Shown here one piece after another: positions 36,672-45,417 of a stretch of DNA of 64,000 nucleotides (its first letter is position 1; every line of letters begins with the position of its first letter). The notes under the pieces were generated by a model. That model made no database searches. It was given only the letters and a program-made list of their open reading frames with translations, and was not told where the DNA came from. This DNA comes from Ignavibacteriales bacterium (GTDB taxonomy: Bacteria > Bacteroidota > Ignavibacteria > Ignavibacteriales > SURF-24): contig JAPLFH010000003.1 in assembly GCA_026390815.1 (NCBI GenBank), positions 43,773 through 107,772 on the forward strand, read 5' to 3'. Made by a program: the position numbers and the translations under genes.

Positions 36672-38804
36672 TTATTTAATCAACATCATTTTTTTAACCA
36701 AGTTAAACGATCCAGCCTGAATTTTGTATAAATACATTCCGGTTGTTAAATCATTAGCGCTAAACATTACTTTATAACTGCCGGCATTCTGGTATGAGTT
36801 AACCAAAGATTTAACTTCCTGACCAAGCATGTTAAATATTGTAATCCTTACAAATCCAGCTTGTGGAATTGAATAAGAAATAGTAGTTGATGGATTGAAA
36901 GGATTTGGATAATTCTGCGCCAGCAAATAGCTCATTTCTTTATTTGAATTATTATCGACAGCACTTGGAACGTAGCCGGTAAAGTCATCATTCTTTCTTG
37001 GAACAAGTTTGTAATTACTGAATGATTGCCATAGAACACCAGTCATACTTGCAAATTTATCGGTTAAAAGAAGTTGAACGCTTTCTGTTTGAGCTAATGC
37101 AGCATCCCATAAATTATGGTAATAATGATTACCATCCTGTAATTCAACCCGCGTATTAATTTTGGAACTATCTGCAACTAATACTTCGCCATAGTTATAA
37201 TTACCAGTAACGTTTGGTCCAGAATTACCATCAGCATTATCATCTGTTACTTCAATATTTTTATACTTGATTAAAACACCTTCCCATTTTTCTGCGCTAA
37301 GTACCCCATTTGCTTTGGCAGCAATGTCCGCAGTTGAAACTTCAACAGGTTCAGGAATTTTATCGTTTGTTGAATTTACAACTATTTGGCTGATTGAATC
37401 GATCCTGGTGTTACTGTTATTTTCAGTAACCAAACCAGATACCGTTATGTTATCACCTCTTCTTAAATTAGGTGTTTTATCTGCATCAAAAAGCCAAATT
37501 CCACTCCACGGTCCATTTCCATTTTGAATATAAACTCTTGCACCTGCTGAACCACCATCACCATTTATGTCAGAAGTATCAGCTGTAACAACTCCGCTTA
37601 CTGTAACATGATAATTATTGAATCCACCATATCCACTTCCAAACGGACTATATTGAACGTCCTGAATATTCAATGATCTGTTCAACACCAAGTAAAAATA
37701 ATTTCCTTTAACAGTGTCAGTTGGATTCATAGACCAATTACCTGTATTGTCATATGCTTTAACAAAGAAACTTACAAGTGAGGAATCTTTCACACCAGGA
37801 ATTGTTCCTTTTAATAATGTAGAATCTGTCATTTTAGACATTGCCACACTATCATACGCACCGCCATTTACTTTGTAAAATACATATGCTTCTTTAACCC
37901 AACCATCAGGATCTTTTACTACTGCTGAAATATCAACTGGTTGATCAGGTGCAATAACATCAATATTTCGTTTCAACGTTGCAATAGACGGTGGGTAAAC
38001 TGATATTTTCATATCATCAGGATAAACTGGCACCAAATAGAAACCATCCGCTCTAATCGTCATAATTCCTCTGATGTATTCTAAAACAGTACCATCAGTT
38101 GGGGGATTAAAATCTCTTAATTTGTGCACTCTGGAAGTGAAAAAGCCTGACTGATCATAAACAAAAACTCTATTCCCATTGCCATCATTTAATACAAAAG
38201 TAATACTTCCGGTACTTCTATCTGATGTAGTAACATTTTTAAATTGAACATACATTTCTTCATATTTTGTAGCATCATATTTCATTAAGCCATTTTCAAC
38301 ACAATCCGAAATATTTAATAAAATTGGTTCAGGTCGTTTTGGTAACTGATCAATAATATTAACCGGTATTACTGGTGCAGTAACAAGTTCAAACTGCGTG
38401 CTTTGATTGTACTGATTTACTTTTCCGGTAAACTCAACAACCTGTGCTGTATCAACAAGATCGAAAAATGTACCCTGTAATGCTGTGGAAGTATCCATTT
38501 GCAAAACATTCAAACCACCCCAGGGTTCGCCTGAAGCATCCTGAATATAAATCGACCATCGGGCACCAGCCGCAATAACTCTTCTCCGGTCAAGGGTAGG
38601 ATCTACAACCGGTCTAACTATCACAACGCCTCTAACTCTTACTGTATCACCTTGTAATGGTGAATTGTAAAAATGCGGAGGGACATTGAGAAGTGAATCG
38701 GGAACGAATTGAATATCGTGAATTGTAACTAAAGGATACTCAGTTTGGGCAAAAGTACTGAGAGCCAATAGTATGATAAATAAAAATAGTAATCGTAGTT
38801 TCAT
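36672..38804 (-). CDS. secreted multidomain protein with OB-fold-like modules and T9SS tail
   Basis: 710 residues with signal peptide (LLALSTFAQ), OB-fold-like beta modules near residues 40-270 and 380-600, a short Ig-like stretch between them, and a C-terminal T9SS sorting tail beginning NYPNPFNPSTTISYSIPQAG and ending FNLVKKMMLIK. The OB-like modules resemble those of the PLD-fold protein at 27684, so the two probably share ancestry or partners. It is likely exported and surface-attached. No catalytic residues are recognised. Confidence 0.75.
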   Translation of the reverse strand: MKLRLLFLFIILLALSTFAQTEYPLVTIHDIQFVPDSLLNVPPHFYNSPLQGDTVRVRGVVIVRPVVDPTLDRRRVIAAGARWSIYIQDASGEPWGGLNVLQMDTSTALQGTFFDLVDTAQVVEFTGKVNQYNQSTQFELVTAPVIPVNIIDQLPKRPEPILLNISDCVENGLMKYDATKYEEMYVQFKNVTTSDRSTGSITFVLNDGNGNRVFVYDQSGFFTSRVHKLRDFNPPTDGTVLEYIRGIMTIRADGFYLVPVYPDDMKISVYPPSIATLKRNIDVIAPDQPVDISAVVKDPDGWVKEAYVFYKVNGGAYDSVAMSKMTDSTLLKGTIPGVKDSSLVSFFVKAYDNTGNWSMNPTDTVKGNYFYLVLNRSLNIQDVQYSPFGSGYGGFNNYHVTVSGVVTADTSDINGDGGSAGARVYIQNGNGPWSGIWLFDADKTPNLRRGDNITVSGLVTENNSNTRIDSISQIVVNSTNDKIPEPVEVSTADIAAKANGVLSAEKWEGVLIKYKNIEVTDDNADGNSGPNVTGNYNYGEVLVADSSKINTRVELQDGNHYYHNLWDAALAQTESVQLLLTDKFASMTGVLWQSFSNYKLVPRKNDDFTGYVPSAVDNNSNKEMSYLLAQNYPNPFNPSTTISYSIPQAGFVRITIFNMLGQEVKSLVNSYQNAGSYKVMFSANDLTTGMYLYKIQAGSFNLVKKMMLIK

Positions 38805-38883
38805 TTATTCTCCTAAAAATATTTTTTTATTTTTCGCCATTTTGTTACAATCTTTTTTAAAGTGCTGTAAAAAAATGATTTTA

Positions 38884-40974
38884 TTATTTAATTATCAAAA
38901 ACTTTCCGGTTTTAATATCACCGGTTGCATTATCTTTTACAGTGAACAAATATAGACCAGTTGCAATTGCCTGGTCGTTATCGCTGATTAAATCCCATGC
39001 ATGTTCTCCACCAGCCATTACCTGGTTTCCATCTTTGGCATATGTTTCAAACCAGCGTAAATCACTTCCATTACTTTTTTGGTCATGTTCTATTCTTTTA
39101 ATTACATCACCGGAAAGAGTATAGATAGTAACTTCACAGGCAGCAGGCAAATTGTAAAAATAAATCTTTCTTAGTCTTTCAGAAGTACCATCCCAGTACG
39201 CATTGCCATAATAGGGATTAGGGTAAACTCCAATCTCAATATTTTTATCAGAAGTTGCTGGCGTTCCTGGTAAAACTCTTTTCGCATTTGCCAGAACACT
39301 CGATTCAAGACTGCCAAGATTATTCGTTGGATCACCTTCATCAAATGCAGTTACAGAATATGTATATTGCCAACCATTCAGGAGATTATCAATTTCAAAC
39401 TTGTAGTAGAATGTATCAACGGTACCTTTTTCATTTGGTAAAATAACAGGTGCAGTTAATTTAGCATACTCAAATCCGGTATTATAACCGATTGAGTTTC
39501 CAATACTATCAAATTCTGCAACTTCAATAAACGAGTTTTGAAGATTCTGGGCAGAAGTTAAATCGTAACCGGCATTTGTTCTGTAAACTCTAAAACCTTC
39601 AAAATCTTTTTTCCCGGAGATTGGATCTACAGATGATTCTGAACGTTTATTCCAATAGATTAAAACTTTTTGATTTTCTGGTATCACTCTAACTACCGGT
39701 GGAATTGGCGGTGCTGGTAAAATGTATCTGGTAATTTTGCCATCTCCATCTAAGTCCTCCCCGTCATCAAGAATTCCGTTTCCATTTTTATCTTCACCGT
39801 TATACGCACGCAATGCCCACCCGGCATTGGAATTAAGATTTTTCTTTTGTTCCGGGGAATCGAGCGCAGGTGAATCAGGTCCAAACTTTTTTGCACAGAC
39901 AATTGCAAATACAATGTTTACAGAATCACCAGGAGCAATTTGATGAACAGGTCCGGCGGAAATCATAAGAGACCGGTTACTTGGTACTTTAAGGTCAGCA
40001 GGTTTTATACCTTTTCCAAACCGGTTATTACCTCCAAAATATCCCATTAATTTTCTAAATCTATCGTTATCATTCTGAGGAGCAAAGAAGTTCAGATCAG
40101 TTGTATTTCTAAATTGCCAGCTTACAAAGCTTGCGCTATCTCCGCTAACATTTGAACCGAGGTACTGAATTCCCACATAACTATCCGTAAATCCAATATC
40201 TCCAGCCGCATCAAACTCATATGCAATCTTTAATGAATCTGCATAACCATCGCCGCCTTTACTAAAAAATGTTCCTCCGGATCGCGGTGAAGTTATATTT
40301 GTATTTCGAACAACTGCATCTGTCCATAAACCAACATAAACACTATCTATGTATTTCTTACTAACATTTTTAATCCAGTAATTCATTATTACAAAAAAAT
40401 TGGCAAAGGAAAAATTCCAGGCATAGCACTCCTGATGAATGGATAGACCAAGCGGCGAATGATCAACAATCAATTCACCATTTGAAAGAGCCATATTTGT
40501 ATCAACATAATCCATTACAAAATCCTGGTGAGAAATTGCATTAGGATTGAAAAACTTTGAATCAAGTAAAGAAGATCGTTCAATTACCACGCTGCCAGGA
40601 TTGTTTGTAAATTCAAATCCACCGCCACGCGCAGAAACAGATGCAGCATCAACTGCCCCGGTTGTAACATAAGGACCACTTCTTCCATTTCCATCTGCAT
40701 CTCTGCTGATAAAACCACCAATCCAAAGTCCACCATCAAAAATATGTTCTATACCACTTCCAAGAGGATATTCGCAAGATGGCTGATCGGGCCAAAGACT
40801 AAAGCCATGTCCGTATGTACCAAAGTTTGTAACGGTTAATCCAATGTTACCGATATTAGTGTATTTTGAATTATCGTCATCGAGAACCTTATTTAATTTT
40901 TTATCTCCATCATCAGGAAAACGAAATGCAACAAGTAAGATACAGGTTAGAATGAGCGATATTTTTGATTTCAT
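38884..40974 (-). CDS. large secreted T9SS-type surface protein
   Basis: About 696 residues from the ATG at 40974, chosen because it begins a normal leader (KSKISLILTCILLVAF); a longer frame to 41046 is less likely. The mature part contains calcium-binding-like DGDGK and DKNGNGILDDGED loops, FN3-like strands (PPVVRVIPENQKVLIYWNK), and a C-terminal domain (IEIGVYPNPYYGNAYWDG ... GLYLFTVKDNATGDIKTGKF) resembling T9SS tails. It heads the seven-gene surface cluster. Function unknown; similar proteins are frequent in Ignavibacteria. Confidence 0.75.
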   Translation of the reverse strand: MKSKISLILTCILLVAFRFPDDGDKKLNKVLDDDNSKYTNIGNIGLTVTNFGTYGHGFSLWPDQPSCEYPLGSGIEHIFDGGLWIGGFISRDADGNGRSGPYVTTGAVDAASVSARGGGFEFTNNPGSVVIERSSLLDSKFFNPNAISHQDFVMDYVDTNMALSNGELIVDHSPLGLSIHQECYAWNFSFANFFVIMNYWIKNVSKKYIDSVYVGLWTDAVVRNTNITSPRSGGTFFSKGGDGYADSLKIAYEFDAAGDIGFTDSYVGIQYLGSNVSGDSASFVSWQFRNTTDLNFFAPQNDNDRFRKLMGYFGGNNRFGKGIKPADLKVPSNRSLMISAGPVHQIAPGDSVNIVFAIVCAKKFGPDSPALDSPEQKKNLNSNAGWALRAYNGEDKNGNGILDDGEDLDGDGKITRYILPAPPIPPVVRVIPENQKVLIYWNKRSESSVDPISGKKDFEGFRVYRTNAGYDLTSAQNLQNSFIEVAEFDSIGNSIGYNTGFEYAKLTAPVILPNEKGTVDTFYYKFEIDNLLNGWQYTYSVTAFDEGDPTNNLGSLESSVLANAKRVLPGTPATSDKNIEIGVYPNPYYGNAYWDGTSERLRKIYFYNLPAACEVTIYTLSGDVIKRIEHDQKSNGSDLRWFETYAKDGNQVMAGGEHAWDLISDNDQAIATGLYLFTVKDNATGDIKTGKFLIIK

Positions 40975-41231
40975 TAAAATATGTTTATCTCGCAGTTTTA
41001 TTTTTTCAGCGGAGGGAAAAATAAGGATAAAAGAACTATGTATCAACTAAAATATTAGAGATAAAATTTTGCTGTAATTACACTTGTTTTACAATAAAAT
41101 CTTTTCAAAAACTCGGAGTTGCATAACCTCATTAATTCCGTAAAAAGGTTATAGAAAATCTTTTTATATTTTTAACTATATTAAAACAGTTGTTCAAAAA
41201 AAAGTTTTATTTGAAGTAATTATTGAATATT

Positions 41232-42092
41232 ATGGCAAAAATCATTTCATTCCTACTTACCACAAGTTTTATATTTGCCCAGGGATTTATTTATAAAGGT
41301 GAGATTGGTAAATTTACTGATGCTTCTTCATTTTCCTACAGCCAATCCGGGTTCTTTTATATCGCTGATAAGAACACTAACGAAATTTTTAAAATTGATA
41401 CATTAGGAAATACAATAAAATATATCGGTGGTTACGGTTGGAAAGAATCTGCTTTTGACGAACCGGTCTATATTTTTTCTACAACTCTAAATGTATATGT
41501 AACAGATAAAAACAATCATCGGATACAGATTTTTGATCGCGACTTGAACTTCATTTCCCAATTAAAGAAAAAAAATGTTGATTCTAAAGAAAACATTCCA
41601 GATACGGAAATTTTCGGTTATCCACTATGCTGTGTCCTTTCCACTATGGGAGATTTCTTTGTTCTTGACTCTGAAAACAAACGAATTTTAAAATTTGATG
41701 GTCTTGGAAATTCTCTTCTTCAATTTGGTGGATATGATGCTGGAAAATACTCGTTGTCAGATCCAGAAAACATGGCTATTAGTTCAGATAACAAAATATT
41801 CGTGTTGGATAGTGACAATTTGATAATATTCGATCAGTTTGGAAATGGATTAGCAAAAATAAAGCTTAGTGAAAATTATACCCGGATAAACATTAATTTC
41901 GATCAAATGGTATTAAATAACAAAACAAAAATTCTTTTCTCTTCCATAGATGAAAAAGGATTTGAGCTAAAAAATCCAGTGCTTATAGGATATGATTTAA
42001 ATGATGAAATAGTCGATTGCTTATTGGTAGGCAAAAATTTGTTTTTGTTAACAAAAAATCAAATAATTGTATTTAAAAAAGAAAAAGGCTGA
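41232..42092 (+). CDS. periplasmic/secreted NHL-like beta-propeller protein
   Basis: About 286 residues with signal peptide (MAKIISFLLTTSFIFAQ) and NHL-like blades: FFYIADKNTNEIFKIDTLGN, LNVYVTDKNNHRIQIFDRDL, FFVLDSENKRILKFDGLGNS and IFVLDSDNLIIFDQFGN. An upstream TTG at 41223 is possible, but the ATG at 41232 gives a standard leader. It is transcribed away from the surface cluster. Its last codons overlap a hairpin shared with the convergent rpmB gene. Role unknown; probably binds a partner protein. Confidence 0.75.
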   Translation: MAKIISFLLTTSFIFAQGFIYKGEIGKFTDASSFSYSQSGFFYIADKNTNEIFKIDTLGNTIKYIGGYGWKESAFDEPVYIFSTTLNVYVTDKNNHRIQIFDRDLNFISQLKKKNVDSKENIPDTEIFGYPLCCVLSTMGDFFVLDSENKRILKFDGLGNSLLQFGGYDAGKYSLSDPENMAISSDNKIFVLDSDNLIIFDQFGNGLAKIKLSENYTRININFDQMVLNNKTKILFSSIDEKGFELKNPVLIGYDLNDEIVDCLLVGKNLFLLTKNQIIVFKKEKG

Positions 42093-42104
42093 AACCAGCC
42101 TTTT
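42083..42104. terminator. bidirectional terminator between propeller gene and rpmB
   Basis: AAAAGGCTG (42083-42091) and CAGCCTTTT (42096-42104) form a 9-bp stem with a 4-base loop, T-rich on both strands. It overlaps the stop codons of both convergent genes, so it can end transcription in either direction. Confidence 0.8.
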
Positions 42105-42297
42105 ATGAAACTGCTTTTATTACTTTATTGCCTTTAAGGCAACTTGTACAAACTTTCAATTTTTGTTTTCTTCCATCAACAACAGCATTAACTTTTTGTA
42201 AGTTCGGCAACCACCTTGTCTTGGTTTTATTATGCGCGTGACTTATGTTATGCCCTGTTATTGGTCCTTTACCACAAATTTCACAAACACGAGACAT
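42103..42297 (-). CDS. rpmB: 50S ribosomal protein L28
   Basis: 64-residue ribosomal protein. It begins [20 protein letters not shown] and contains the family segment [14 protein letters not shown], plus a second Cys pair region KVCTSCLKG; the four cysteines suggest a zinc-binding form. The ATG at 42297 is chosen over a longer frame because GGAGAA lies six bases upstream and MSRVCE is the usual start. It is a single-gene unit here. Confidence 0.95.
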   Translation of the reverse strand: MSRVCEICGKGPITGHNISHAHNKTKTRWLPNLQKVNAVVDGRKQKLKVCTSCLKGNKVIKAVS

Positions 42298-42360
42298 TGA
42301 TTCTCCATTTTTTTTATTCAAATATACAACTTATTTTAGTTCTATACAAGAAATTGAAAC

Positions 42361-42831
42361 ATGACATTTAAACACAAATTCAGATCAAATATATCAATCA
42401 AATTATTTTTTTTCTTTTTAATTTCAATTTGGTGCATCGGATTTATACTTCCAATTTATTATCCTCAGCTTTACCCTGCGCTTAATTTAATTTATAGAAA
42501 TGTTTGTCATCAGAATTCAGCAAAAACTATTTTCGTTGGAAAAACTCATTTGCTGGTTTGTTCACGTTGCACCGGCATTTATTTGGGTTCAATGATTTCA
42601 TTATTTCTGCTTTTATTTGTTTCAAATTTTAAATTGCAGACAAAATTTTTCTTTTTGGCTTCGGTACCAATTATTCTTGATGTTTTTTCTTATTCAGTTG
42701 GCATTTATAATTATTCTTTAACAATTGCTTTTATTACTGGATTTGTTTTCGGTTCTGCAGGAATTATTTATATTTGGAGCGGCATTGAAAAATTATTAAC
42801 AGAATTAAACACAAGAGACAACATTGAATAA
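42361..42831 (+). CDS. DUF2085 membrane protein
   Basis: 156 residues with about four membrane helices. The diagnostic region YRNVCHQNSAKTIFVGKTHL followed by LVCSRCTGIY has the conserved CHQ and CxRC-G pattern of DUF2085. The family's function is unknown to me; the cysteines and histidine suggest metal binding near the membrane. It is followed by a small membrane protein gene with an 8-base overlap, so they are probably made together. Confidence 0.8.
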   Translation: MTFKHKFRSNISIKLFFFFLISIWCIGFILPIYYPQLYPALNLIYRNVCHQNSAKTIFVGKTHLLVCSRCTGIYLGSMISLFLLLFVSNFKLQTKFFFLASVPIILDVFSYSVGIYNYSLTIAFITGFVFGSAGIIYIWSGIEKLLTELNTRDNIE

Positions 42832-43327
42832 ATTTCTTCCAGCCATAGTTTGTGGATTTGCCGCAGGTGTATTGAACATTGTTCCATTTGTAAAAAATTT
42901 TACTTGTTGTTTAATAATTCCTGCTGCAGCGGTTTTTTCATTAATTCTTTATCAGAGATCAACAAAAAATTTTGATGTTTTGAAAGCTGGCAAATGTGTT
43001 GTTTTCGGTTTATTAACAGGAGTTTTTGCTGCCTTATTCGGCTCTACATTTGAAATTATAATTGTATTCGTAACCAAAACAAGCGATATTTCTTCAACTT
43101 TACCTGAAGTGGAAAAGATGATTAAAGATTTACCAGCTAGTCCCATCTGGAACGAAGTTATGAACTTGTTATATAAAATTTCTGATGAAATTAAACAAAG
43201 CGGTTTTTCCATCCTATATACTATTTCCATTTTTACCAGTAGTCTTATTGTAAATTCTATATTTGGAATGGTTGGCGGTTTAATTGGAATGCAGATTCTT
43301 AATAAGAGAATTAAAACAAAATCCTGA
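42824..43327 (+). CDS. membrane protein of unknown function (TTG start)
   Basis: 167 residues, about four hydrophobic helices with a soluble loop in the middle (SDISSTLPEVEKMIKDLPAS). The start is a TTG at 42824 overlapping the end of the DUF2085 gene by 8 bases. The glycine-rich last helix (NSIFGMVGGLIGMQIL) recalls DUF4199-like small membrane proteins, but this is weak. Translation coupling with the previous gene suggests a shared role. Confidence 0.65.
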   Translation: MNKFLPAIVCGFAAGVLNIVPFVKNFTCCLIIPAAAVFSLILYQRSTKNFDVLKAGKCVVFGLLTGVFAALFGSTFEIIIVFVTKTSDISSTLPEVEKMIKDLPASPIWNEVMNLLYKISDEIKQSGFSILYTISIFTSSLIVNSIFGMVGGLIGMQILNKRIKTKS

Positions 43328-43348
43328 TAATCTAATTTTGAGTAATAA

Positions 43349-43651
43349 ATGATTTCTGCGTTTATATTTTTTGCCCATTTGATTTTTATTACATACATAT
43401 TCACAAAAAAATGGCAGACAGAATCCTTATCAGCTGCATTTGTTAATGCAGCATTAATAATCATCTTATTTACGGTAGGTTGGTCTATAACGGGAATGAT
43501 TGCAAAGGCTTTAATGGAAAAACAGGGATTCGGGCTTTACTTCGATCGGGATACATTCTCCCTTACTCTACTTGCTATCGGTGAATTATTTTTTTTCAGA
43601 ATGTATTATGGAAAAGATGTTTCTACTTTAAGCGATACGGAAATACAATAA
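43349..43651 (+). CDS. small conserved-looking membrane protein
   Basis: 100 residues with three hydrophobic helices (ISAFIFFAHLIFITYIF, AALIIILFTVGWSITGMI, SLTLLAIGELFFF). No family name is known to me. Its 3' end overlaps the convergent tonB gene by 29 bases, so the two transcripts would pair over that stretch. It is probably the last gene of the small membrane-protein run starting at 42361. Confidence 0.6.
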   Translation: MISAFIFFAHLIFITYIFTKKWQTESLSAAFVNAALIIILFTVGWSITGMIAKALMEKQGFGLYFDRDTFSLTLLAIGELFFFRMYYGKDVSTLSDTEIQ

Positions 43652-44321
43652 CCGCAGTTTGGTCGAATTGTTTCTTACTAGCGGGTAAAGGTTCAAATCT
43701 CCACTGTCTCAAAGAATTGATTGCTGTGTTTTCAAGTCTGCTGTCTGATTTAATTAATGGTATTATATTTCCTACCGTTCCATCCGGTAAAATTGTAAAC
43801 TTTAACTTAACATCAATTTCTTTGGAAACACCTTCTGGATATTTTGGTAACATGAAACTATAGATCTTTCTAATTCCCTTTCCTCCAAAATCAATATCAT
43901 ATCCAAAACCTGCTGGACCTTCACCCCCCGCCCCAATTGCCTTACTTGAAGTCTTCGATGGTTTATTTGTTTCACTATTTTTTTCAGATATATTTTCTGA
44001 TTTATCCTTCTCTTTATTTTTATCTGGTTGCGTAATAACATTTTCATCTTCAGTGTTTTTTGATTTTGCCAGAACAACTTCTTTCACTTCCTGATTAATA
44101 TTCTTGGTTTTTTCCGCCGTTGTTGATTCTTGAATTGGACCCAGTTCTGTCCCCTTTCCCCCGGATGGATTACCAGATCCGAAACCTCCAAAACCTAATT
44201 CCAAATATTCTCTTGGCGAATATTCAATTGATAATTTTATAAAATAGAAAAGTATTACCAAAAGAATATGGAATCCAACTGAAGCTGCGTATGAATTATT
44301 TCTAACACTAAAGTACGTCAT
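43623..44321 (-). CDS. tonB: TonB-family energy transducer
   Basis: 232 residues: an N-terminal membrane anchor (GFHILLVILFYFIKLSI), a long polar linker rich in Lys/Glu/Ser, and a C-terminal TonB domain (VKLKFTILPDGTVGNIIPLI and SLRQWRFEPLP). It passes proton-motive energy from ExbB/ExbD to outer membrane receptors, such as the one at 32249. It overlaps exbD by 4 bases. The linker carries a Gly-rich segment (GFGGFGSGNPSGGKG) unlike the usual Pro-rich spacer. Confidence 0.88.
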   Translation of the reverse strand: MTYFSVRNNSYAASVGFHILLVILFYFIKLSIEYSPREYLELGFGGFGSGNPSGGKGTELGPIQESTTAEKTKNINQEVKEVVLAKSKNTEDENVITQPDKNKEKDKSENISEKNSETNKPSKTSSKAIGAGGEGPAGFGYDIDFGGKGIRKIYSFMLPKYPEGVSKEIDVKLKFTILPDGTVGNIIPLIKSDSRLENTAINSLRQWRFEPLPASKKQFDQTAVIVFPYRLK

Positions 44322-44725
44322 TTCTGAACTTCTTTTTCTGTTTCAATAGTGAATTTTTCTATCCCTACACCTTTTGCCGCATCCATAATTTTTATGATTA
44401 ACTCGATCTGAACAGTTTTATCTGCACGAAGAATAAGATTATTCTCTTTAGTTTGAGCTTTTAATAAACTTAATCGTGAAGAAAGTGCTTCCAAGGTTAC
44501 TTCCTCTGCACCCAAAAATATTCTGCCATCAGAAGTAACCGTTGCAATCATTTTAGATGGTGCAGATTGTTCAATTGTTTTTGAGCCCGGCAATTTTACT
44601 TTTACTCCGGAGTGCATAACAAACTGCGATGTTAAAAGAAAATAAATTAGCAGTAGCATTACAATGTCAGTCAATGATGAATGACTAAATGCTGCTAACG
44701 GTTTATTTGTTACTTCAAATTTCAT
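44318..44725 (-). CDS. exbD: ExbD/TolR-family biopolymer transport protein
   Basis: 135 residues with a single N-terminal membrane helix carrying the essential Asp (SLTDIVMLLLIYFLLT) and a periplasmic domain. It is the proton-channel partner of ExbB. It lies 2 bases after exbB and overlaps tonB by 4 bases, forming a compact exbB-exbD-tonB operon. The family is certain; whether it serves TonB or a Tol-like system is suggested by the adjacent TonB protein. Confidence 0.93.
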   Translation of the reverse strand: MKFEVTNKPLAAFSHSSLTDIVMLLLIYFLLTSQFVMHSGVKVKLPGSKTIEQSAPSKMIATVTSDGRIFLGAEEVTLEALSSRLSLLKAQTKENNLILRADKTVQIELIIKIMDAAKGVGIEKFTIETEKEVQK

Positions 44726-44727
44726 AA

Positions 44728-45390
44728 TTAACCCTCAAGGTCAAGTTCAATTTCTTCATCATTTCTGTTTATTTGCATTGTTGATTCTTCAATAACATCC
44801 ACAACATCCGCAGATACAAATTCCATCTGTGCTACTAATTTATTAATATTGCTTAGATAGTTATTGTAAAAGATTAACGCAATAATTCCTACAATTAATC
44901 CATAGACAGTAGTTATTAATGCTTCCCAAATGCCACCGGCAAGATCAGCAGGTGTAGCTGCTCCCTGAAGTTCCTGCAAAGTCATAAAGGCAGAAACCAT
45001 TCCAGTAACTGTACCTAAAAATCCTAACATTGGTGCTACACCAGCAACAGTTGCAAGAATTGTTAAACCTTTTTCCAGTTTTGGAATTTCCTGTCTTCCA
45101 GCATTTTCAATCGCTTCTCTAACGCGCTCATGCCCAAATTTGTATTTGCGTAAACCCTTGCGGATCATATTAGCAACGGGAGTTTTTTCTTCCAAACATA
45201 GTTGAACAGCACCATCAACATCTTTCTTTTTTAGCATTCCTCTTATTTTAACCATGAATGCTGGTATGTTCATCTTTGCTCTTCTTATAACTATATATCG
45301 ATCAATAATTATTGCCAAACCAATAATTGAACTAAGAAGTATTGGCCACATTATCAAACCACCTTTTAAGAACATGTCAATTAAATTCAT
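44728..45390 (-). CDS. exbB: ExbB/TolQ/MotA-family proton channel protein
   Basis: 220 residues with membrane helices near residues 12-32, 115-140 and 155-180, and the family region GLTILATVAGVAPMLGFLGT followed by VTGMVSAF. It forms the proton channel with ExbD that powers TonB. The upstream gene is an HU-SPOR fusion 27 bases away on the same strand, so the operon may include envelope proteins. The C-terminal tail is acidic (NDEEIELDLEG). Confidence 0.93.
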   Translation of the reverse strand: MNLIDMFLKGGLIMWPILLSSIIGLAIIIDRYIVIRRAKMNIPAFMVKIRGMLKKKDVDGAVQLCLEEKTPVANMIRKGLRKYKFGHERVREAIENAGRQEIPKLEKGLTILATVAGVAPMLGFLGTVTGMVSAFMTLQELQGAATPADLAGGIWEALITTVYGLIVGIIALIFYNNYLSNINKLVAQMEFVSADVVDVIEESTMQINRNDEEIELDLEG

Positions 45391-45417
45391 ATCATTACCT
45401 TAAAATATTGTTAGACT

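Noticed and set aside
36672..38804. Opposite-strand open frames inside the surface cluster and other large genes
   Set aside because: They are short, have no ribosome binding sites and are shadows of strongly coding frames on the other strand.
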